DNA of 64,000 nt. Source: Candidatus Scalindua japonica (GTDB taxonomy: Bacteria; Planctomycetota; Brocadiia; Brocadiales; Scalinduaceae). The notes under the pieces are model-generated. The model was given only the letters and a program-made list of their open reading frames with translations. It searched no databases and had not been told where the DNA came from. Location: contig NZ_BAOS01000043.1 of assembly GCF_002443295.1 (NCBI RefSeq), forward strand, positions 17,778 to 81,777. The letters run 5' to 3'. The first letter of the stretch is position 1. Each line of letters starts with the position of its first letter. Of this stretch, positions 46,593-56,602 are shown piece after piece. The position numbers were made by a program, and so were the translations under genes.

Positions 46593-47344
46593 AAAAAATC
46601 GTAGTTGCGGGAACGTCAAGTGGAGTAGGTAAGACTACTATCGCATCATTTATTTTAAGCAATCTATCTGTTCAATCGCCATTATTTAATAAAAATAATG
46701 AGGAAACAGGCAGGTATAGTCGTGTCTTGCAGCACGCAGGTAAAACTTCTTATGGGACGGTTGAACATACACCTGACATATCTCTTGCGGAACGCCCATG
46801 GAGCGCTTTAAAAATTACAATAAGGCACGAGGGCTCCTGTCCCAGGCACACAGATTGTCATACGTGTGATGATGGATATGAGCCTTTTAAAATTGTAACA
46901 AGTGATAGCATTTTAAGGGAGAAAGGAAAAGATACTGATCAATTATTCCGGGCTGGAGCCTCTAACGTTGTCTGGGTCCAATCTGATGCAAATGTAGAGA
47001 AAACTGCAATTAAGGCGGCATTAGATTGTTTTGAAAAAGAACATAATCTGTTAATTGAAGGCAACAGTTTTCTTCGTGTTCAAAGTGCTGATGTTTCGAT
47101 TTTAGTGGTGTCTCCCTCGTTAGATAAAATTAAGAGATCAGCAAGATTACTTCTTAATAAAATAGATTTTATTGTTATTAATACACAAAAAATCCATACC
47201 CCTGAAGAGATTAACGAATGCATAGAAAACATGTATGCTTTTGGGTTTGATGTGCCGTTTTACATAGTAAACCCCTGTTCAGAAGCAAATTATTCTAATC
47301 AAGCGTTTGTTGAAAAGATGAATGATGTTCTTTTTGGATCATAG
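46589..47344 (+). CDS. MobB-like P-loop NTPase with cysteine cluster
   Basis: A protein of 251 residues with a Walker A GTSSGVGKTT (8-17), HEGSCPRHTDCHTC (C84, C90, C93) as a probable metal site, DTDQLFRAGASNVVW and LLIEGNSFL. The layout resembles MobB/cobyrinate-synthase-type P-loop proteins that help mature molybdopterin enzymes, with which the DTxxxRxAGA and EG motifs fit. It is translationally coupled to nuoF by ATGA. It may help mature or insert the cofactor of the enzyme served by NuoEF. The exact family is uncertain. Confidence 0.6.
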   Translation: MKKIVVAGTSSGVGKTTIASFILSNLSVQSPLFNKNNEETGRYSRVLQHAGKTSYGTVEHTPDISLAERPWSALKITIRHEGSCPRHTDCHTCDDGYEPFKIVTSDSILREKGKDTDQLFRAGASNVVWVQSDANVEKTAIKAALDCFEKEHNLLIEGNSFLRVQSADVSILVVSPSLDKIKRSARLLLNKIDFIVINTQKIHTPEEINECIENMYAFGFDVPFYIVNPCSEANYSNQAFVEKMNDVLFGS

Positions 47345-47345
47345 A

Positions 47346-47388
47346 GTAGCCTGTCCTCCCACCTGAATGAGGAAGATGGACAGGCTAC
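47346..47388 (+). terminator. Hairpin after the nuoEF operon
   Basis: GTAGCCTGTCC (47346-47356) pairs perfectly with GGACAGGCTAC (47378-47388) just after the P-loop gene stop. No U-tract follows directly, so termination may need a factor or the hairpin may protect the mRNA end. Confidence 0.5.
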
Positions 47389-47513
47389 CGGGTTTGAAGT
47401 GACTAAAGTTAAGTAAATAATAACACTCTATAACTTTAGGCTCTTTAACTTTCTTCACACTTTTGTCGCTACTTTTAGTTCACTTTAGACTCTCTTAATC
47501 TTTTATAAAGCGA

Positions 47514-49454
47514 ATGACCGTTCAAGAATTGTTTCAAAAGAAATGGATATTCCCACCCCTGGATATAAATCTTCAAACAAAGATTTCTAACGCGCTGCGT
47601 ATATCTCCATTATTATCTCAATTGTTGATTAACCGTGGTCTGACGGATATACAATCTGCAGAAATATTTTTACAATCAAAGTTGTCTCTGCTTAGTGATC
47701 CAATGTTATTGCCTGATATTAAAAAATCAAGCGAGAGGATTATTGATGCATTAAGCAAGGGTGAAAAAATCACAGTGTATGGTGATTATGATGTTGATGG
47801 TATTTCTGCTACAGCATTGATGGTGCAGTGTCTTGAGACACTTTCCGGATTATATTGGAATCATGAATCAACAATAGATTATTACATACCTGATCGTTTA
47901 GAAGAGGGCTATGGTTTAAGTGTTGAGGCAATCGAGAAGTTAAGCGAAATGGGAACAAAGGTTATTATCACGGTTGATTGTGGTGTTAATTCTTTTGATG
48001 AGGCTAAAGTTGCCAGACGAAAAGGTATTGATCTTATAATCACTGACCACCATGAGCCAGGTGACAAATCGCCTGATAGTGGAAAAAATGCTGACGCAGT
48101 GAACCCGGTGTCTTGTGGCTGTGATGATGCTTTCGGACTTATTAACCCTAAACTGATAACATCAAATTATCCTTTCAGAGAGCTTGCCGGTGTTGGAGTC
48201 GCTTTTATGCTTGCATGGGCATTAGGACAAATGGCTTCTACTCGTACTGACCATTCCACGGTCCGTCCTGATGATATGAATGGACATAAAAAGGAGCGTC
48301 AGTCAGAAACACCGAATAAGAAGGTTGCGATTGAGTTTAGAGATTTTCTGATGGATGCGATAGGGTTAACCGCTCTAGGTACAATTGCAGATGTAGTCCC
48401 TTTAAAACAGGAAAACAGGATATTAGCAAAATACGGTCTTAGTTCTCTGGAAAATTCTAGCAATCCCGGAATTAAAGCATTAAAAGAGATTGCGGGGCTA
48501 AAAGACAAAACAATTCATTCAAATCATGTAGGCTTTAATTTAGGGCCAAGAATTAATGCTGCCGGTAGAGTGGGAAATGCAAAAAAAGGTGTAGAGTTGT
48601 TGACTGCAAAGTGCGAAAATGAAGCAAAGGAACTTGCTGAATATCTGGAAAGCGAAAATAAGAGAAGGCAAAAAATACAAAGTGAAATATTAATATCGGC
48701 AAGGAAGATGATATTAAATGATGTGGATGTCAATTCGGAAATGGCAATAATAATATCTGATGACGGCTGGCATCAGGGAGTTGTCGGTGTCGTTGCATCC
48801 AGGCTTGCATCAGAATTCTACAGGCCGGTTATTATAATTGCGATTGATGGTGAGATGGGGCACGGGTCTGCTCGATCTGTACCTGATTTCAATCTATATA
48901 ACGCACTGGTAAAATGCCAGGAATATTTCTCAGACAGGAAGCTACTGATATCATTTGGAGGACATGCGCAAGCTGCGGGATTAAGAATATTAAAAAAGGA
49001 TATTTCTGTATTCAGGGAAATATTCAATGCAGTTTCAGCAGAGCAGATGCAGGGGGAATGGTTGTCCCCTACGCTGAATATAGACATGGAGGTTAGATTG
49101 TCGTCAATTTCGAATTCTTTATTCAAAGAAATGCAATGTCTGTTTCCCCATGGAGAAGGTAATCAGGTTCCTGTGTTTGCTACCAGGAATGTAAAGGCTG
49201 TCGGCCAAATACGTCGTTTTGGAGTCAATGGTAAACATTTGGGTTTCTATGTTCGACAAGGAGACGTTTCATTCAAAACAGTCGGGTTTGGATTGGGGGA
49301 TAAAATAGATGTCCTTAAGCAAAACAATGGAAATTGTTCAATTGCATATGTACTCAGGCATCCATACAGGAAAGAGACAAACCGGCTGTATAACAATAAT
49401 AATATGATGAATGGTGAGAATATAGAGCTTGAGCTCAAAGATATTTCTCCTTGA
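47514..49454 (+). CDS. recJ: Single-stranded-DNA-specific exonuclease RecJ
   Basis: A 5'-3' ssDNA exonuclease in recombination and mismatch repair. The 646 residues have the DHH-family motifs DYDVDG (91-96), VDCG (154-157) and DHHEPG (178-183), followed by the DHHA1 domain with SFGGHAQAAGL and an OB-like tail. An insertion of about 35 polar residues (RTDHSTVRPDDMNGHKKERQ region) lies between two catalytic blocks. It is monocistronic after a 170-bp gap. Confidence 0.94.
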   Translation: MTVQELFQKKWIFPPLDINLQTKISNALRISPLLSQLLINRGLTDIQSAEIFLQSKLSLLSDPMLLPDIKKSSERIIDALSKGEKITVYGDYDVDGISATALMVQCLETLSGLYWNHESTIDYYIPDRLEEGYGLSVEAIEKLSEMGTKVIITVDCGVNSFDEAKVARRKGIDLIITDHHEPGDKSPDSGKNADAVNPVSCGCDDAFGLINPKLITSNYPFRELAGVGVAFMLAWALGQMASTRTDHSTVRPDDMNGHKKERQSETPNKKVAIEFRDFLMDAIGLTALGTIADVVPLKQENRILAKYGLSSLENSSNPGIKALKEIAGLKDKTIHSNHVGFNLGPRINAAGRVGNAKKGVELLTAKCENEAKELAEYLESENKRRQKIQSEILISARKMILNDVDVNSEMAIIISDDGWHQGVVGVVASRLASEFYRPVIIIAIDGEMGHGSARSVPDFNLYNALVKCQEYFSDRKLLISFGGHAQAAGLRILKKDISVFREIFNAVSAEQMQGEWLSPTLNIDMEVRLSSISNSLFKEMQCLFPHGEGNQVPVFATRNVKAVGQIRRFGVNGKHLGFYVRQGDVSFKTVGFGLGDKIDVLKQNNGNCSIAYVLRHPYRKETNRLYNNNNMMNGENIELELKDISP

Positions 49455-49496
49455 AAACGGAATAACGTTTTATTAATATAACACACAATTCAGAAA

Positions 49497-50378
49497 GTGG
49501 AATACTTAAGTTTACAGGGAATTATAATTCAAATATGGGTTTTCGGCATTGGGCTCGTTATCGGAAGTTTCTTAAATGTTTGTATTTGTAGAATCCCCGA
49601 TAGGACCTCATTGTTGTGGCCGGGTTCTAAATGCGTTAATTGTAGTAAACGTATAATATGGTATGATAATATTCCTGTTTTAAGCTATCTGTTTCTCAGA
49701 GGTAAATGCAGACATTGTCAGCATAAGATTTCAGCATTATATCCTATAATAGAGGTGATAACAGGTGTTGTATTCCTTTTGCTATTCCATAGTGTTCTAA
49801 TAGTAAAAGGCGGTTTGATTTGTGCTTATATCTTTTACCTGATCTTTTGCTGCCTTCTTATTGTTGGTTCGTTTATAGATTTCAAGTTTTATATCATACC
49901 AAATGAAATTACGTATACAGGGTTGATCCTGGCCCCGATAGCAGGTCTTCTGTGTACGGGGTGTCTTAATTTGAATAGTGCATTGGGGTTTTTTGATAAT
50001 AGTGCCAACCAATGGATGAACTCGCTGCAGGTATCTATGATAGGGATTTTTGTTTCCGGAGGAATGATTTTCCTTTGTGGTGTTATAGGTAAACTGGTAT
50101 TAAAAAAGGATGCGATGGGTTTTGGTGATGTAAAGCTTATGGGTGTTATAGGTGGTTTTTTAGGATGGAAACTAGGTGTTGCAACATTTTTTTTAGCCCC
50201 TTTATTTGGATTATTGTTTGGTATACCCAGGCTTATTTCGAAGAAGGGTAAGATGATTCCCTATGGTCCGTTTTTATCACTGGCAGCATTCATATGTTTA
50301 CTGTTTAAAGATATTTCTGCTGATATTATTGATAATTATCTGGATGTTTATATAAACCTTTTTTTATATTTATTCTAA
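49497..50378 (+). CDS. pilD: Prepilin peptidase (type IV leader peptidase)
   Basis: Cleaves and N-methylates type IV prepilins and pseudopilins in the membrane. Start is GTG. The 293 residues show GSFLNVCICRIP, the zinc-type cysteine pairs C46/C49 and C71/C74 in the cytoplasmic loop, and the two catalytic aspartates D128 (SFIDFKFYIIPNE) and D211 (GFGDVK). About eight hydrophobic segments are visible. Its pilin substrates are not in the window. Confidence 0.94.
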   Translation: MEYLSLQGIIIQIWVFGIGLVIGSFLNVCICRIPDRTSLLWPGSKCVNCSKRIIWYDNIPVLSYLFLRGKCRHCQHKISALYPIIEVITGVVFLLLFHSVLIVKGGLICAYIFYLIFCCLLIVGSFIDFKFYIIPNEITYTGLILAPIAGLLCTGCLNLNSALGFFDNSANQWMNSLQVSMIGIFVSGGMIFLCGVIGKLVLKKDAMGFGDVKLMGVIGGFLGWKLGVATFFLAPLFGLLFGIPRLISKKGKMIPYGPFLSLAAFICLLFKDISADIIDNYLDVYINLFLYLF

Positions 50379-50535
50379 TGCGTGGGAATTTCAAAGTCAG
50401 CGAGTAACCTGCCAGACTTCGCTATTCAGGCGGGGAAACCCGCCATGCAATAACATCATTTTTTCCCTCGTAGGTCTGGTTTCTTACCGACATTTATTAA
50501 ATATGAGATATTAATTTTAGAGAATGGAGGTGTTT

Positions 50536-51207
50536 ATGAGTTTAAAGTCAGGATTTGTAAAATGTTTCTTTTTGTCGTTGATCGTGCTTTTTGCAGGATG
50601 TGCGGAGTTGACGAGTCTCCGGGAAGAAAAAACCTTGATGACTCAGAGAATAGATGAGTTACAAAATGAAAACAACAGGTTAAGTAGTCAAAATAATAGT
50701 TTGAGTAGTCAATTCTCTGCAAGTAAGGGAGAAAATGCAAGACTGATTGCAGAAAAAAACAGGCTGGAAAATACAAGACGAAGCATGTCACAAAGACTGG
50801 GAGGGACGGGTGCAAGTGTAAAGGTTAAGGACGGGCATATTTCCGTAGTCATGCCGTCTTCTGTTTTATTTAATTCAGGACAGACTAAGCTGAAGGAATC
50901 TGCAAAAACTAGTTTAACTAAAGTATGTTCTGTCATTAAAAAAGATTTTCCAAATGAGACTATCAGGATTGAGGGGCATACGGATAGTGATCCAATTAAG
51001 CGCACAAAACAAGTCTATAATTCCAATTGGGAACTTTCCGCAAAGAGGGCTGCGACGGTGCTTCATTACCTGATAGATACTTGTCATTTGGACCCTCAGA
51101 AACTATATCTTGCAGGTTTCGGAAAGTATCAACCTGTGGCCAGCAATAAAAATAAGAGCGGTAAAAAGAAAAACCGACGGGTGGAGATTGTTGTATTATC
51201 AAAATGA
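50536..51207 (+). CDS. OmpA-like peptidoglycan-associated lipoprotein with coiled coil
   Basis: GGAGGT before the ATG at 50536 selects this start. The signal peptide ends in a lipobox LFAGC. Residues about 30-85 form a coiled coil with repeated [14 protein letters not shown], followed by an OmpA-C domain: [32 protein letters not shown] and NRRVEIVV. The domain should bind peptidoglycan from the outer membrane side, which is notable if the host is an anammox planctomycete. The last 4 bp overlap hisH. Confidence 0.9.
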   Translation: MSLKSGFVKCFFLSLIVLFAGCAELTSLREEKTLMTQRIDELQNENNRLSSQNNSLSSQFSASKGENARLIAEKNRLENTRRSMSQRLGGTGASVKVKDGHISVVMPSSVLFNSGQTKLKESAKTSLTKVCSVIKKDFPNETIRIEGHTDSDPIKRTKQVYNSNWELSAKRAATVLHYLIDTCHLDPQKLYLAGFGKYQPVASNKNKSGKKKNRRVEIVVLSK

Positions 51208-51878
51208 TGATAGCTATAATTGACTATGGAATGGGTAATTTGCGGAGTGTAGGGAAGGCGTTTGAAAAGGTCGGCTTTGATGCTGTTGTAACTGATAAAG
51301 CTGAAATTATAGAAAACGCTGATAAAATTGTATTGCCGGGTGTTGGGGCCTTTAAGGACGCGATAGATGGTTTACAGGAAAGAAATTTAATTGGGCCGAT
51401 AAGAAGCCATATAAAACAAAACAAACTCTTTCTGGGGATCTGTCTTGGGCTTCACCTGCTTTTTTCAAGAAGTTATGAGGATGGAGTACATGAAGGTCTG
51501 GATATAATTTCCGGTGAGGTAGTCAGGTTTAACGCTGACAGGTTGAATGTAAATAATGAGAACGGGCAGAAAGAGGTATTTGGCGGGTTGCCTGTTGTAA
51601 ATAACCAGAGACTGAAAATACCTCATATGGGCTGGAATACAATACAGGCCAGAAAGGAAGTGCCTCTTTTAAAAGGTTTACCGGCTGATCCATATATGTA
51701 CTTTGTACACTCTTATTTTGTGGTTCCTGACAGAAAGGATGTTGTTGCTACGGAAACAGACTATGGCGCCGCATTTGTATCCATGATATCAATTGACAAT
51801 ATATTTGCAACGCAATTTCATCCTGAGAAGAGTCAGCAATACGGATTGGCAATTCTCAGGAATTTTGGTGAATTATAA
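51204..51878 (+). CDS. hisH: Imidazole glycerol phosphate synthase glutaminase subunit
   Basis: Feeds ammonia to HisF in histidine synthesis. The 224 residues hold [26 protein letters not shown], the nucleophile C80 in [11 protein letters not shown] and H206/E208 in FHPEKSQ. It overlaps the OmpA-like gene (ATGATG start) and stands apart from other his genes. Confidence 0.95.
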   Translation: MMIAIIDYGMGNLRSVGKAFEKVGFDAVVTDKAEIIENADKIVLPGVGAFKDAIDGLQERNLIGPIRSHIKQNKLFLGICLGLHLLFSRSYEDGVHEGLDIISGEVVRFNADRLNVNNENGQKEVFGGLPVVNNQRLKIPHMGWNTIQARKEVPLLKGLPADPYMYFVHSYFVVPDRKDVVATETDYGAAFVSMISIDNIFATQFHPEKSQQYGLAILRNFGEL

Positions 51879-51920
51879 ATTGTAGGAATTGATAATAGTG
51901 AACTCTCTAAGGAGGCGACA

Positions 51921-53981
51921 ATGGGGCAATATGAAACGAAAGATATTAGAAACGTGGCATTTGTTGGGCATGGTGCGTCGGGAAAGACTTCTCTGATTGA
52001 AGGTATTCTGTTTAAGGCAGGAGCTACCACCCGTTTAGGTAGCGTTGATGATGGCACTTCTGTGTCCGATTTTGATTCGGAAGAAAAAGAGAGAAAGACC
52101 ACCATTGATTCTTCAGTACTTCATTGTAATTGGCATGGTAAAGAGATTAATGTAATTGATACGCCCGGGTATCCGGATTTTATAGGTGGTGCAATAGGTG
52201 CTTTAAATGCAGTAGAAACTGCAGTGGTAGTAGTTGCCGCAACAAGTGGTATACAGGTAAACACACAGAAAATGTGGGATATTGCCAGTGATGAAGGACT
52301 TGCCAGGGTAGTCGTAATTACAAAGATGGATGGTGAAAATATTGACTTTCCTGCACTTCTTGATTCTATTCAAAGTTCGTTTGGAGAAGAGTGTCTTCCG
52401 TTAATGTTACCTATAGGACATGGGCCTGACTTCAAAGGAGTGGTGGATATATTAAACCAGTCTGATGAAGTTCCGGATGGAGTGATTGGTGATGTTGTTG
52501 AGAACCGTGAGAAGCTGGTAGAAGGTATTGTGTCAGTATGTGATGAACAATTGGAACAGTATTTAGACGGAAAGGAAATAAAACTGGAAACACTTCAGGG
52601 ATGTTTGAGTACGGCAATTGCTTCAGGTAGTATTGTGCCTGTTTTATGTTGCGAGAACAAGGAGGGGATTGGTGTCGAGGGTATTGTAGATGTGATTGCG
52701 GAATATACACCTTCTCCGGAAAAATGTTTGACTTGTAAGTGCTCGAGTGTGAGTGGGGGTGAAGTATCAGAAGAGGAAAAGGAGATAGAGGTTTCAAAAA
52801 GTGCTCCTTTCAGCGCGCAGGTGTTTAAGTCTATTACAGATCCATTCGTTGGCAAACTTAGTTTTTTTAGAATATATTCAGGCGTTCTGGAAGGCCATCC
52901 TGAAATCTATAACACACGTTCAAAGAAGAATGAAAAAATTGGACATATGTTCAGGACTTTCGGAAAAGAGCAGCAGGAAATAGAAAGATCGATACCGGGT
53001 GACATTGTTACAATATCAAAAATCGAAGATATATCGGTTTCAGACACATTATGTGATCCTGATGCTATCGTGAAGTTTGATGATATCAAATTTCCGAAAC
53101 CAATGGCTTCTCTGGCTATTGAACCTAAAAGCCGCGGGGCGGAACAAAAGATAAGTGAGACTCTAAACAGGTTGGTGGCTGAAGACAGTACATTTAAGGT
53201 GTCGAGAGATGTTCAAACGCATGAATTAGTTGTTACGGGGATGAGTAATCTACACCTGGATGTTATCCTTAGTAGATTAAAGAGCCGTTATGACATTGAT
53301 GTAGAGTCGCGACAACCAAAAATCCCTCATAAAGAGACGATTACTACAAAAGCAAGCGCACAATATAAACATAAAAAGCAGACGGGGGGCAAGGGGCAGT
53401 ACGGAGAGGTATATTTGCGTATAGAACCTCTGGAGAGGGGTGGCGGTTTTGAATATGTAAGTAAGATTGTTGGTGGAGCAATACCTTCTCAATATATTCC
53501 GGCGGTGGAAAAGGGGTTAAGGGAAACAATAGCAAAGGGGATCCTGAGTAATAATCCGATAGTAGACGTCAAAGTTGAACTATACGACGGTACTTTTCAT
53601 AATGTTGACTCTTCCGAAGCTGCATTTAAGATCGCGGCATCAAAGGCATTTCAGCTCGCATTTAACGATGCGAAACCCGTTTTACTGGAACCTGTGGTTA
53701 ACATACAGGTAACTATTCCTTCTGAGTTTATGGGTGATATTACAGGTAATCTCTCTTCCAGGAGAGGTCGGGTGCAGGGTATGGACTCTTTTGGAGACCT
53801 TCAGGTTGTTCAGGCAAGCATTCCTATGGAGGAGATTAAAAACTACGAAACCGAACTGAAATCAATGACAGGTGGCAGGGGTTCTTATACGATGGAGTTT
53901 TCGCATTATGATGTTGTTCCATCGCACCTTGTTCCGCCAATTATTGAGCAGTCAAAGAAGGAAACTGAAAAGGTGGATTAA
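51921..53981 (+). CDS. Elongation factor G paralogue (EF-G2 type)
   Basis: A translational GTPase of 686 residues with EF-G domains I-V: G1 GHGASGKTS (16-24), DTPGYPDF (80-87), and G4 as TKMD (134-137) rather than the common NKMD. Domain IV contains GGKGQYGEVYLRIEP and GGAIPSQYIPAVEKG, and domain V RRGRVQGMD. The pattern is that of the second EF-G class (FusA2-like) that many bacteria carry beside the main fusA, with a role in recycling or stress suspected. It has a strong ribosome site AAGGAGG. Confidence 0.9.
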   Translation: MGQYETKDIRNVAFVGHGASGKTSLIEGILFKAGATTRLGSVDDGTSVSDFDSEEKERKTTIDSSVLHCNWHGKEINVIDTPGYPDFIGGAIGALNAVETAVVVVAATSGIQVNTQKMWDIASDEGLARVVVITKMDGENIDFPALLDSIQSSFGEECLPLMLPIGHGPDFKGVVDILNQSDEVPDGVIGDVVENREKLVEGIVSVCDEQLEQYLDGKEIKLETLQGCLSTAIASGSIVPVLCCENKEGIGVEGIVDVIAEYTPSPEKCLTCKCSSVSGGEVSEEEKEIEVSKSAPFSAQVFKSITDPFVGKLSFFRIYSGVLEGHPEIYNTRSKKNEKIGHMFRTFGKEQQEIERSIPGDIVTISKIEDISVSDTLCDPDAIVKFDDIKFPKPMASLAIEPKSRGAEQKISETLNRLVAEDSTFKVSRDVQTHELVVTGMSNLHLDVILSRLKSRYDIDVESRQPKIPHKETITTKASAQYKHKKQTGGKGQYGEVYLRIEPLERGGGFEYVSKIVGGAIPSQYIPAVEKGLRETIAKGILSNNPIVDVKVELYDGTFHNVDSSEAAFKIAASKAFQLAFNDAKPVLLEPVVNIQVTIPSEFMGDITGNLSSRRGRVQGMDSFGDLQVVQASIPMEEIKNYETELKSMTGGRGSYTMEFSHYDVVPSHLVPPIIEQSKKETEKVD

Positions 53982-54793
53982 AAGAGGAAAGGTTGTTTTT
54001 AACAGAGAGTTCTGGAAAAAGTATTTTGATAATTTTGTAATCCATGGTTGGTTCCTTGATAAGCAATATATGGGTCTTTGTGAATTAAGTACTTCTGTGT
54101 AACCTGTTAAATTCCGATAAATTGTTCTTTTTTTCCTGAATTACAATATGAATTTACAGATTGTCAAAAGAAAGAAAAGAAGTGATAATCAAGTTGCTTG
54201 TTTTTTATAGAGAAAATTTGCATATGTCTATGGGATGCAGAAACTTGGGTTGTCTCGACAGCTTGCCTTGTAAACGGTATATATTTTGCTCACTTATACA
54301 AATTCAATCCTTTTAAATGTGTGGCGTATTTTATATAATTCAGATAGTAATATAAAATACAGTATCATTTATGAAATCATTTCATGGTAGTTCTTACAAT
54401 ATGTTATTGGGGAATATTTACATAACAGGTCATTGGTGGCAGTTGACCCGATCAAATGATGCCTTGTATAGTGAATGCGTTGGGATTACAGGTATTTAAT
54501 ATCGTTTATACTGATAAGTCTATAAAACGTAGTTTATAAATTAATATAATATTTTTTCTTTTTTAGAAACTATGATACTGTGACTATGAAGGGAGGAGTG
54601 TAAAATCTTTCATTGATGGAAGATGTTTTAGTTAAATTTGTTGAAAAAGAAATTTAGATGATAGTAGTTTCAGTTGGTCCAATTGATGTGTGCAGTTCTA
54701 TTTTTGCTGAAAAGGAATTAAAGACAAAAGGGAAAGTGCAGACTCTAGCGAAAAAATGATTTTATCAAAGCCAATTTCATGGAGGTGAAAGTT
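53982..54793 (+). promoter_or_regulatory. Long leader region upstream of nirS
   Basis: About 800 bp without a convincing gene. A perfect 15-bp palindrome ATGAAATCATTTCAT lies at 54371-54385. A TTGAC-CCG-ATCAA site (54445-54457) resembles an FNR/DNR box (TTGAT-N4-ATCAA) but has one spacer base fewer and one mismatch. Regulation of nirS by a Crp/Fnr-family protein would be usual. A 33-codon frame at 54658 lacks a ribosome site and is probably spurious. Confidence 0.4.
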
Positions 54794-56503
54794 ATGCGAG
54801 AATTGTTAATTGCATTAATGTTAGTCGTTGCTTTTATGGCAGGTGGTACACAGGTGGAAGCCAATGAGGAGGCAGCTAAGCCAAACCCGGTTGTCAAGGA
54901 GTTAAAAAAAGTTGTAGAGAAGGTGACAAAAGCTGCTACAGAGGTCGCATCGGAGACGGAGTTTGTCCTGACTCCTGAAGAGTTTGAAAAATGCAGGGTG
55001 ATTTATTTTGATCGCTGTGCTGGTTGTCACGGTGTTTTAAGAAAAGGGGCCACTGGGCCGGATCTGACACCAAATCAAATGAAACGAAAGGGAAATAAAA
55101 AGCTCAGAGATTTCATATGGTTTGGGACTGGTGGTGGAATGCCTGGTTGGGGGAAAATGGGTACTATTACCAGGGAAGAGACAGATCTCCTGGTAAAGTA
55201 TATTCAGAACGAACCACCTGTTCCGCCTCAGTGGGATATGAAGAAGGTTAAAGGCAGTTGGAAAGTGATAATTCCACCGGAAGAACGCCCAACTAAACCG
55301 GAGCACGATCGAGATGTTGATAATATGTTTGCCGTTATTCTGCGCGATGCCGGTCAGATAGCAATTATTGATGGTGACACCAAAGAAGTAGTGAGCACGA
55401 TTGATTCAGGTTATGCGGTACACATTGTCAGGATGTCAATGTCAGGAAGATACGTCTATTCCATAGGCAGGGATGGCAAGGCAACTATGATAGACCTCTG
55501 GATGAAAAAGCCTGATACAGTTGCAGAGATCAGATGTTCGCTTGATGCGAGATCCATCGATGTGAGCAAATTCAAAGGCTATGAAGACAAGCTGGCTGTG
55601 GTGGGCGGATACTGGCCGCCTCAGTTTGTGATACTGGACGGTGCCACTCTTGAGCCTATTAAAATTGTGAGCACTCTCGGTTTTACATACGACACAGAAG
55701 AGTTTCATCCAGAGCCTCGTGTGGCCAGTATTGTTGCGTCACACTTCGCGCCTGAATGGGTATTGAATATTAAGGAAACCGGACAGGTATGGCTTGTAGA
55801 TTATTCAAGCCCAAGCAATCCGGGAATTAAAATGATTGAGGCAGAGCGTTTCCTGCATGACGGAGGCTGGGATTCAACCAAACGATACTTCCTTGTAGCT
55901 GCGAACGCAAGGAACAAAATAGCCGTAATAGATGCCAAGGAAAAGAAACTTGCTGCCCTTGTCGAGACGGGAGGCATTAAGCCGCATCCGGGAAGAGGGG
56001 CAAACTGGGTTGATCCTGAGTTTGGTCCGGTCTGGGCTTCCGGGCACATTGGTGATAGTGTGGTGTCAGTGATAGGTACGGACCCGGAGAATCATCCGGA
56101 TAGTGCGTGGAAAGTAGTCAGAACAATAAAATCGCTTAGCTCTGGCAACCTGTTTATAAAGACCCATCCGAATAGTAAATGGGTCTGGCTTGATACTCCA
56201 CTCAGTAAGAAATCGAAGTATCGAACCACTGTTGCTGTATATGATAAGGCAAATATGGCAGCAGGTGTTTTCAAGGAAATAAAACTTGCGGACTATGGTA
56301 AGGCAGTGCACATGGAGTATAATAAAGCTGGAGACGAAGTCTGGATAAGTATCTGGGGTAATTTGGGCGATGCTGAGAAGGGTAAGGCAGGTGAGATAGT
56401 GGTAATGGACGACAAGACCTTGGAAGTAAAAACGAGGATTCCTAACCTTCTCACCCCTACAGGTAAGTTCAATGTGTATAACACAGTGCATGATTTGTAT
56501 TAA
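54794..56503 (+). CDS. nirS: Cytochrome cd1 nitrite reductase NirS
   Basis: Reduces nitrite to nitric oxide outside the cytoplasm. The ATG at 54794, seven bases after GGAGGTG, gives 569 residues, the usual length. A signal peptide (LLIALMLVVAFMAGG) is followed by the cytochrome c domain with CAGCH (C75, C78, H79) and the probable methionine ligand in GGGMPGWGK. The heme d1 propeller keeps H210 (GYAVHIVRMS, d1 ligand) and the catalytic histidines H317 (VASHFAPE) and H355 (RFLHDGGWD). It appears fully functional. In anammox bacteria NirS would supply NO for hydrazine synthesis. NirJ-like genes follow. Confidence 0.96.
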   Translation: MRELLIALMLVVAFMAGGTQVEANEEAAKPNPVVKELKKVVEKVTKAATEVASETEFVLTPEEFEKCRVIYFDRCAGCHGVLRKGATGPDLTPNQMKRKGNKKLRDFIWFGTGGGMPGWGKMGTITREETDLLVKYIQNEPPVPPQWDMKKVKGSWKVIIPPEERPTKPEHDRDVDNMFAVILRDAGQIAIIDGDTKEVVSTIDSGYAVHIVRMSMSGRYVYSIGRDGKATMIDLWMKKPDTVAEIRCSLDARSIDVSKFKGYEDKLAVVGGYWPPQFVILDGATLEPIKIVSTLGFTYDTEEFHPEPRVASIVASHFAPEWVLNIKETGQVWLVDYSSPSNPGIKMIEAERFLHDGGWDSTKRYFLVAANARNKIAVIDAKEKKLAALVETGGIKPHPGRGANWVDPEFGPVWASGHIGDSVVSVIGTDPENHPDSAWKVVRTIKSLSSGNLFIKTHPNSKWVWLDTPLSKKSKYRTTVAVYDKANMAAGVFKEIKLADYGKAVHMEYNKAGDEVWISIWGNLGDAEKGKAGEIVVMDDKTLEVKTRIPNLLTPTGKFNVYNTVHDLY

Positions 56504-56529
56504 CAGGTTGTTTTAGTAGGTTATAGGAA

Positions 56530-56567
56530 GGCACGGGTAAATTTTGTTTGTCCGTGCCTCTTTTATT
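56530..56567 (+). terminator. Terminator after nirS
   Basis: GGCACGG (56530-56536) pairs with CCGTGCC (56552-56558), followed by TCTTTTATTCTTTG. It may separate nirS from the downstream radical SAM genes or partly attenuate read-through into them. Confidence 0.65.
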
Positions 56568-56602
56568 CTTTGTTTTCTCAAGATTGAAAGACGCGGTGTT
56601 AG

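Noticed and set aside
54445..54457. FNR/DNR box upstream of nirS
   Set aside because: The spacing is 3 instead of 4 and one half-site deviates, so I do not call it as a site on its own.
54658..54759. 33-codon plus-strand frame before nirS
   Set aside because: No Shine-Dalgarno sequence and no similarity; likely chance.
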